Shown here in pieces: positions 32,101-34,937 of a DNA stretch of 34,937 bases (the first letter of the stretch is position 1; every line of letters starts with the position of its first letter). This stretch comes from Maritimibacter alkaliphilus HTCC2654 (GTDB taxonomy: Bacteria; Pseudomonadota; Alphaproteobacteria; Rhodobacterales; Rhodobacteraceae). A program made the position numbers and the translations under genes. The stretch covers positions 3,881,928 through 3,916,864 of the forward strand of contig NZ_CH902578.1 in NCBI RefSeq assembly GCF_000152805.1. Reading direction: 5' to 3'. The notes under the pieces were generated by a model. The model did no database searches. It had not been told where the DNA came from and worked only from the letters and a program-made list of their open reading frames with translations.

Positions 32101-34409
32101 TGGGCCTCAAGGGCAAGGATGTTGCGGTCGAGACGACGCTGGGAGACCTGCTTGCTGCGATTAACAGCGATGCGCTGTTGCGGGCTTCGGTCAATGATCC
32201 GTCAAAACTGATGGATCGGGCGCTCTTATGGCTGCACGAGCAACAGGTGGTCACACTGGGCAAAGGCCTGTCCGTGTTCCGCTCTGCCATGACACTGCAT
32301 ATCAACAAAAAGGGGGGCGGGTTCACGGCTCATCACTTTGCACCCCTTGAGGATCACTACGGCGAACAGACCATACAGACCCACGTCATGGCGGCCTATG
32401 CGGCCAAGGGTATGGAGGATATCGAGACCGCGCAAAAGCTGGCTCATGACTATTTCGCCATGGATGAAGCCGACTTTATGAAGGCGTGGATGCCTGGGCG
32501 AATGTCAGAGTTTCGCCGCCAAGCGACGCCTCAGACCTATGCAGAAATCGTGGATGACTTGGGCAACACGACCCAAGCCCAGATCGTGCGCGACGACCGC
32601 GAACAGACAAATGTCCTTGTGCTCGCGGGGCCGGGATCGGGCAAGACACGCGTCCTTGTTCACCGTGTCGCTTATCTTGTCAGGATCAAGCGAGAGGACC
32701 CAAATGGCATTCTGGTGCTGGCCTACAATCGCCACGCGGCCGCGGAAATCCGCGAGCGCCTTCGCCGCCTGATCGGGGATGATGCGCGGTTTGTGACTGT
32801 GCTGACCATCCACGCTTTGGCAATGCGGTTGGTTGGGGCGAGCTTTGCTGGAAGGGCCGGGGCTGAGACGCCAGACTTTGACACGCTCTTGACCGACGCT
32901 GCCCGCCTTTTGCGGGGAGACGGACTGGACAAGGTCGAAGCAGAAGCGCTGCGCGAGACGCTTATCCAAGGATTCCGCTGGATCCTGGTGGACGAATATC
33001 AGGACGTGGGCCCCGAAGAGTATGCGCTGATCGCGGCGGTGGCCGGTCGTAGCATCGATGATCCCGATCAACGCATATCACTCTTCGCGGTCGGGGACGA
33101 CGATCAGAACATCTACTCCTTCGCCGGGGCCTCGGTGCGCCACATTCGACAGTTCGAAGCGGACTACTCGGCAAAGCCGGTTTTCCTGACGGACAATTAC
33201 CGTTCGTCAGGAAATATCGTCAGTGCCGCGAACGCCGTCATCGAGGGCGCGCGCGAAAGGATGAAGACCGGGCATGGGATCACTTTAGACCAGTCGCGCC
33301 GCAAGGACCCGCCAGGGGGCGTGATGGAAAAGCTCGACCCGGTTGCGCAAGGGCGGGTCCAGATTCTCGCTTGTCCTGCCGGGAACGAGGCTCAAGCGCT
33401 TGCGGCAGTCGACGAGATGGTCCGCCTTTCAAAGCTCGTCCCTGATTGGAGCTGGAACCGTGCCGCGATCATCTCGCGCGATTGGCGCAAACTCCTGCCG
33501 GTCCGGGATTTTGCCGAAGCGCTGGGCATTCCGGTCGAAATGGCGAACGAGAACCTGCCGGGCGTCTGGCGAACCCGTGAGATGCAGGCTTTTATCCGCG
33601 GCTTGCGTGAGGGGCATGGTCGAATGGTGAGCTTGGGCGATCTCACGGATCTGCTCAACACCATACCTTCAAGCCGCTGGACCGACCAGATCGGCGAGGG
33701 CCTTGGTGTATTCGCGCGCGAAGTGGATGGTAAAGCGATCCCTTCGCCCGACGTGATCGAATGGTTCGCAGAATGGTCGCGCGATTCATGGGGCGAACAG
33801 CGAGGGCTGAAGCTCCTAACCGCGCATCGGGCTAAGGGGTTGGAGTTCGACGATGTCGTCATCATGGACGGGGGCTGGGAACGGCCCTCGCGGAACGAAG
33901 ATCAGGACGCGCCGAGGCGCCTTTTCTACGTCGCCATGACGCGTGCGCGGCGAAACCTCATCGTTATGAGCAACGATCATCACGAGTATCTGCCCACAAT
34001 GTCGCCTGCGGTTGTCACGCGCTATGTAGAGCCGGATATCGCAGCAATGCCCGGACCGCGTCGGTTCTTCCAGTCGCCAGAGATGCGCATGGTCGATCTG
34101 TCTTTCGCAGGCCGTCAGAAGGATCAGCATCCCGTGCACCGCGCGATCTCTGAGGCGACGGTGGGAGACGCGATTCAGCTCAAGATGGCTGGAGGTCGAT
34201 GGCAGATCGAAGACATGTCGGGCCGGGTGCTTGGTCGTATGGCAAAGGCATTTGCGCCACTCGGAGGCACTAGGTTCGTCTCCGGTCAGATCGCCGCAAT
34301 TATCCGCCGGCGCAAAGATGATGCTGGTGAGAAATTTCACCACATGCTGCGCAGGGAGGACTGGGAGGTGGTCGTCCCGGACTTGGTATTTGAGCAAAGC
34401 AAATTATAA
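29196..34409 (+). CDS. Exonuclease-like / RecQ / UvrD triple-domain helicase, 1737 aa
   Basis: Residues about 45-175 resemble a DnaQ-type DEDD exonuclease: D51 and E53 (SVDLEID), GHNILRHD with D108, and DPEYDARLVFEVL with D165; the third motif is atypical. A small CX4CX2C cluster (C297, C302, C305) follows. A RecQ-type SF2 helicase then has Walker A TGTGKS (356-361), DEAH (458-461), CLTATAKPDV and QEAGRAGRDRD (from 646), with winged-helix-like segments to about 1050. The C-terminal third is a UvrD/Rep-type SF1A helicase: GPGSGKT (1145-1151), VDEYQDV (D1266), GDDDQNIYSFAGAS, and LTAHRAKGLEFDDVV (about 1540). Each ATPase core looks intact. It should unwind and degrade DNA, in repair or in defence. 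Partner of the HNH gene upstream. Codon use is somewhat less GC-rich than in the PQQ genes. Confidence 0.9.
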   Translation: MKNIITRGLSRALARGRPQTPEPPETEPPTSGAFQKPRDKYEILGRCLSVDLEIDPNEARIFAIAAVPEGDGDGIVHRKGDPRHALEKLDLFCAGFAHIIGHNILRHDLPHLTAVSPRFSKLAEGAIDTLWLNPLAFPRNPYHHLVKHYRDGRLQSGHVNDPEYDARLVFEVLRNQIEAFDALNTASPETMLAYHWLTCRGMHSAGFDRLFSDIRGAAVPSEAEAHAAIRALLKNAACGAQVDAVLERLSDADLGWPMAYALAWISVAGGDSVMPPWVRAQFRDAARLVKDLRDSNCRNPHCAYCAEHNDPTRALERWFGFPSFRPEPVDADGRPLQEKIVATAMEGEHLLGILPTGTGKSICYQIPALSRFDKTGALTVVISPLVALMADQVQGLVRAGISSAVTINGLLSLPERQDALDKVRMGDAAILLISPEQLRSTTVRSVLAQREVGLWVLDEAHCVSKWGHDFRPDYRYVSRFIKESSGDDPAPVLCLTATAKPDVVQDIRSHFQERLGAELTLLDGGASRSNLSFQVLPTQRSTKLTDILDAIEAGLPREGASGAVVYCATRSATERVAEFLKQQGIAAERYHAGLSADDKREIQEDFRVGNLRVIAATNAFGMGVDKPDIRLVVHGDVPGSLENYMQEAGRAGRDRDPAQCVLLFNTEDVDRQFSLSARSRLARHEIGAILKALRRLDVRTGKEGKIVATPGEIVHEEKDRDFQRDSNTDDTRVKTAVAWLEEAHLLNREENRVQVFPASLRVRSMAEVREILAAADITQRRRDDLTAIVQHIVNAPQEEGITTDELCGISGLTVSGVRKALADLESLGIAKDDTNITIFVHVRVENASPKRFEAASRLEADLIEILREQAPDAEIDEVLPCHLASVAQALRERGHASVRPDIVEGLLRGIAQDGRDMEGGRGNIGLRKASKGSLMVRLQRSWAIIDQTAQVRRQAAERLVTHLIEKVQVGLKGKDVAVETTLGDLLAAINSDALLRASVNDPSKLMDRALLWLHEQQVVTLGKGLSVFRSAMTLHINKKGGGFTAHHFAPLEDHYGEQTIQTHVMAAYAAKGMEDIETAQKLAHDYFAMDEADFMKAWMPGRMSEFRRQATPQTYAEIVDDLGNTTQAQIVRDDREQTNVLVLAGPGSGKTRVLVHRVAYLVRIKREDPNGILVLAYNRHAAAEIRERLRRLIGDDARFVTVLTIHALAMRLVGASFAGRAGAETPDFDTLLTDAARLLRGDGLDKVEAEALRETLIQGFRWILVDEYQDVGPEEYALIAAVAGRSIDDPDQRISLFAVGDDDQNIYSFAGASVRHIRQFEADYSAKPVFLTDNYRSSGNIVSAANAVIEGARERMKTGHGITLDQSRRKDPPGGVMEKLDPVAQGRVQILACPAGNEAQALAAVDEMVRLSKLVPDWSWNRAAIISRDWRKLLPVRDFAEALGIPVEMANENLPGVWRTREMQAFIRGLREGHGRMVSLGDLTDLLNTIPSSRWTDQIGEGLGVFAREVDGKAIPSPDVIEWFAEWSRDSWGEQRGLKLLTAHRAKGLEFDDVVIMDGGWERPSRNEDQDAPRRLFYVAMTRARRNLIVMSNDHHEYLPTMSPAVVTRYVEPDIAAMPGPRRFFQSPEMRMVDLSFAGRQKDQHPVHRAISEATVGDAIQLKMAGGRWQIEDMSGRVLGRMAKAFAPLGGTRFVSGQIAAIIRRRKDDAGEKFHHMLRREDWEVVVPDLVFEQSKL

Positions 34410-34635
34410 GCGCGCTGCTACTTCGGCGGCACGCGAAATTGGTCGGAGGGCGGTCTTTCGCTGCGGGTTTGGCGAAGGTCCGCTTCGGTCGCCGCCGGGC
34501 GACGGCTAACAGGTGCGATCCGTCACATTCACCACACGCTACCCAGCATTCACTTCGCGACGCTATCTTTTGACCTGCTCCCCTGAAAAGTCCTCCTTTT
34601 GAGGTTAGCCTGTTCTCCAGACGAGGAGACAGACG

Positions 34636-34937
34636 ATGAAGAGAAGCCGTTTCAGCGAAGAGCAGATCATTGGCATCCTGAAGGAGCACCAGGCTGGGCT
34701 CGGCGCGAAGGAGCTGTGCCGCAAGCACGGGATCAGCGACGCGACGTTCTACAAGTGGCGATCGAAGTATGGCGGCATGGAGGTTTCCGATGCCCGGCGG
34801 CTGAAGGCGCTGGAGGCAGAGAATGCCAAGCTGAAGAGTTGGAGGGATCGGAAAAGGCCCCAGTGGGGCGTTTTCCCCGAACAACGCTGGCCGAGCAGAT
34901 GCTCGACGTCGCCACGCTGAAGGAGATGTTGGGAAAA
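34636..34937 (+). pseudogene. IS3-family transposase orfA, frame disrupted
   Basis: The first about 67 codons (MKRSRFSEEQIIGILKEHQA, then ELCRKHGISDATFYKWRSKYGG, quoted in part, then RLKALEAENAKLK) are a typical IS3 OrfA with helix-turn-helix and leucine-zipper start. After LK the frame runs into unrelated residues and a stop at 34918-34920. The expected continuation LAEQMLDVATLKEMLGK resumes at 34887 in a different frame. So about 50 bases replace the 3-6 that relatives have, and OrfA is broken. The normal OrfA end is at the window edge. Confidence 0.75.
34837..34886. repeat. About 50-base hairpin-forming insert inside orfA
   Basis: The intruding stretch contains GGAAAAGGCCCC and GGGGCGTTTTCC around AGT, a 12-base stem with one mismatch, and is flanked by GTTG and CAAC. 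It breaks the transposase frame. It could be a tiny palindromic element or a duplication-type mutation. Confidence 0.5.

Larger units (their letters stand above)
34571..34937 (+). mobile_element. IS3-family (IS407-like) insertion sequence, left part
   Basis: The sequence starting TGACCTGCTCCCCTGAAAAG at 34571 looks like the terminal repeat of the IS407 subgroup of IS3. A GAGGAGACAGACG leader precedes the orfA start at 34636. The right part, with orfB and the other end, lies beyond the window. Target duplication cannot be checked without the other end. Confidence 0.7.

Overview
The window is very GC-rich, densely packed DNA with many 1-4 base ATGA/TGATG gene overlaps. Its gene families point to an alphaproteobacterium of the Rhodobacterales/roseobacter type: the UdgX + radical-SAM repair pair, DUF3572, DUF983 next to NUDIX, Hint-domain proteins, H-NOX/HNOBA signalling, and a PQQ alcohol-oxidation cluster. 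No rRNA, tRNA or CRISPR array was recognised.

Region 1 (1-8.0 kb) holds mixed chromosomal genes. A two-gene DNA-repair operon (radical SAM protein, then a DUF4130-UdgX fusion cut by the window edge) has an alphaproteobacterial SOS-box sequence directly before its first codon. Then come an AMP-forming acyl-CoA synthetase, a sulfotransferase, a Hint-like protein lacking its expected catalytic residues, an unrecognised 166-aa protein, a NUDIX hydrolase and a DUF983 membrane protein.

Region 2 (8.2-15.5 kb) is dominated by signalling. It contains a secreted four-EF-hand protein; an ECF sigma / small membrane anti-sigma-like / periplasmic CnrX-like trio; a PleD-type diguanylate cyclase; DUF3572 and a HAD phosphatase. 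A degenerate H-NOX protein, apparently lacking its heme ligand, overlaps an HNOBA-GGDEF diguanylate cyclase, and a LuxR-type response regulator resembling AgmR/ExaE/PedR follows.

Region 3 (15.6-27.9 kb) is a periplasmic PQQ alcohol-oxidation cluster. It encodes a NosR-like flavin/Fe-S membrane protein with its ApbE flavin transferase, a PedG/XoxJ-like binding protein, a PedF-type cytochrome c550, an ABC system of the PedABC type (binding protein, beta-propeller, small secreted protein, ATPase, permease), a Sel1-like protein, a small cytochrome c, and a quinoprotein dehydrogenase with the Asp-X-Asp signature of lanthanide-dependent enzymes. Each of its six apparent transcription units carries a related GAC-N4-GTC / AGGTC motif, which suggests one regulon, plausibly under the adjacent LuxR-type regulator. 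The small cytochrome gene also has a near-consensus FNR-type box. The likely electron path is alcohol to PQQ-Ln enzyme to cytochrome c, with the NosR-like protein as a possible link to the membrane quinone pool.

Region 4 (27.9-34.9 kb) looks like an accessory island. A strong terminator ends the PQQ cluster. A 400-base gene-poor stretch precedes an HNH endonuclease gene and, 16 bases later, a 1737-residue protein joining an exonuclease-like domain, a RecQ-type SF2 helicase and a UvrD-type SF1 helicase. The left end of an IS3-family element with a disrupted orfA follows. The HNH + exonuclease-RecQ-UvrD pair is the best candidate in the window for an undescribed, defence-like system.
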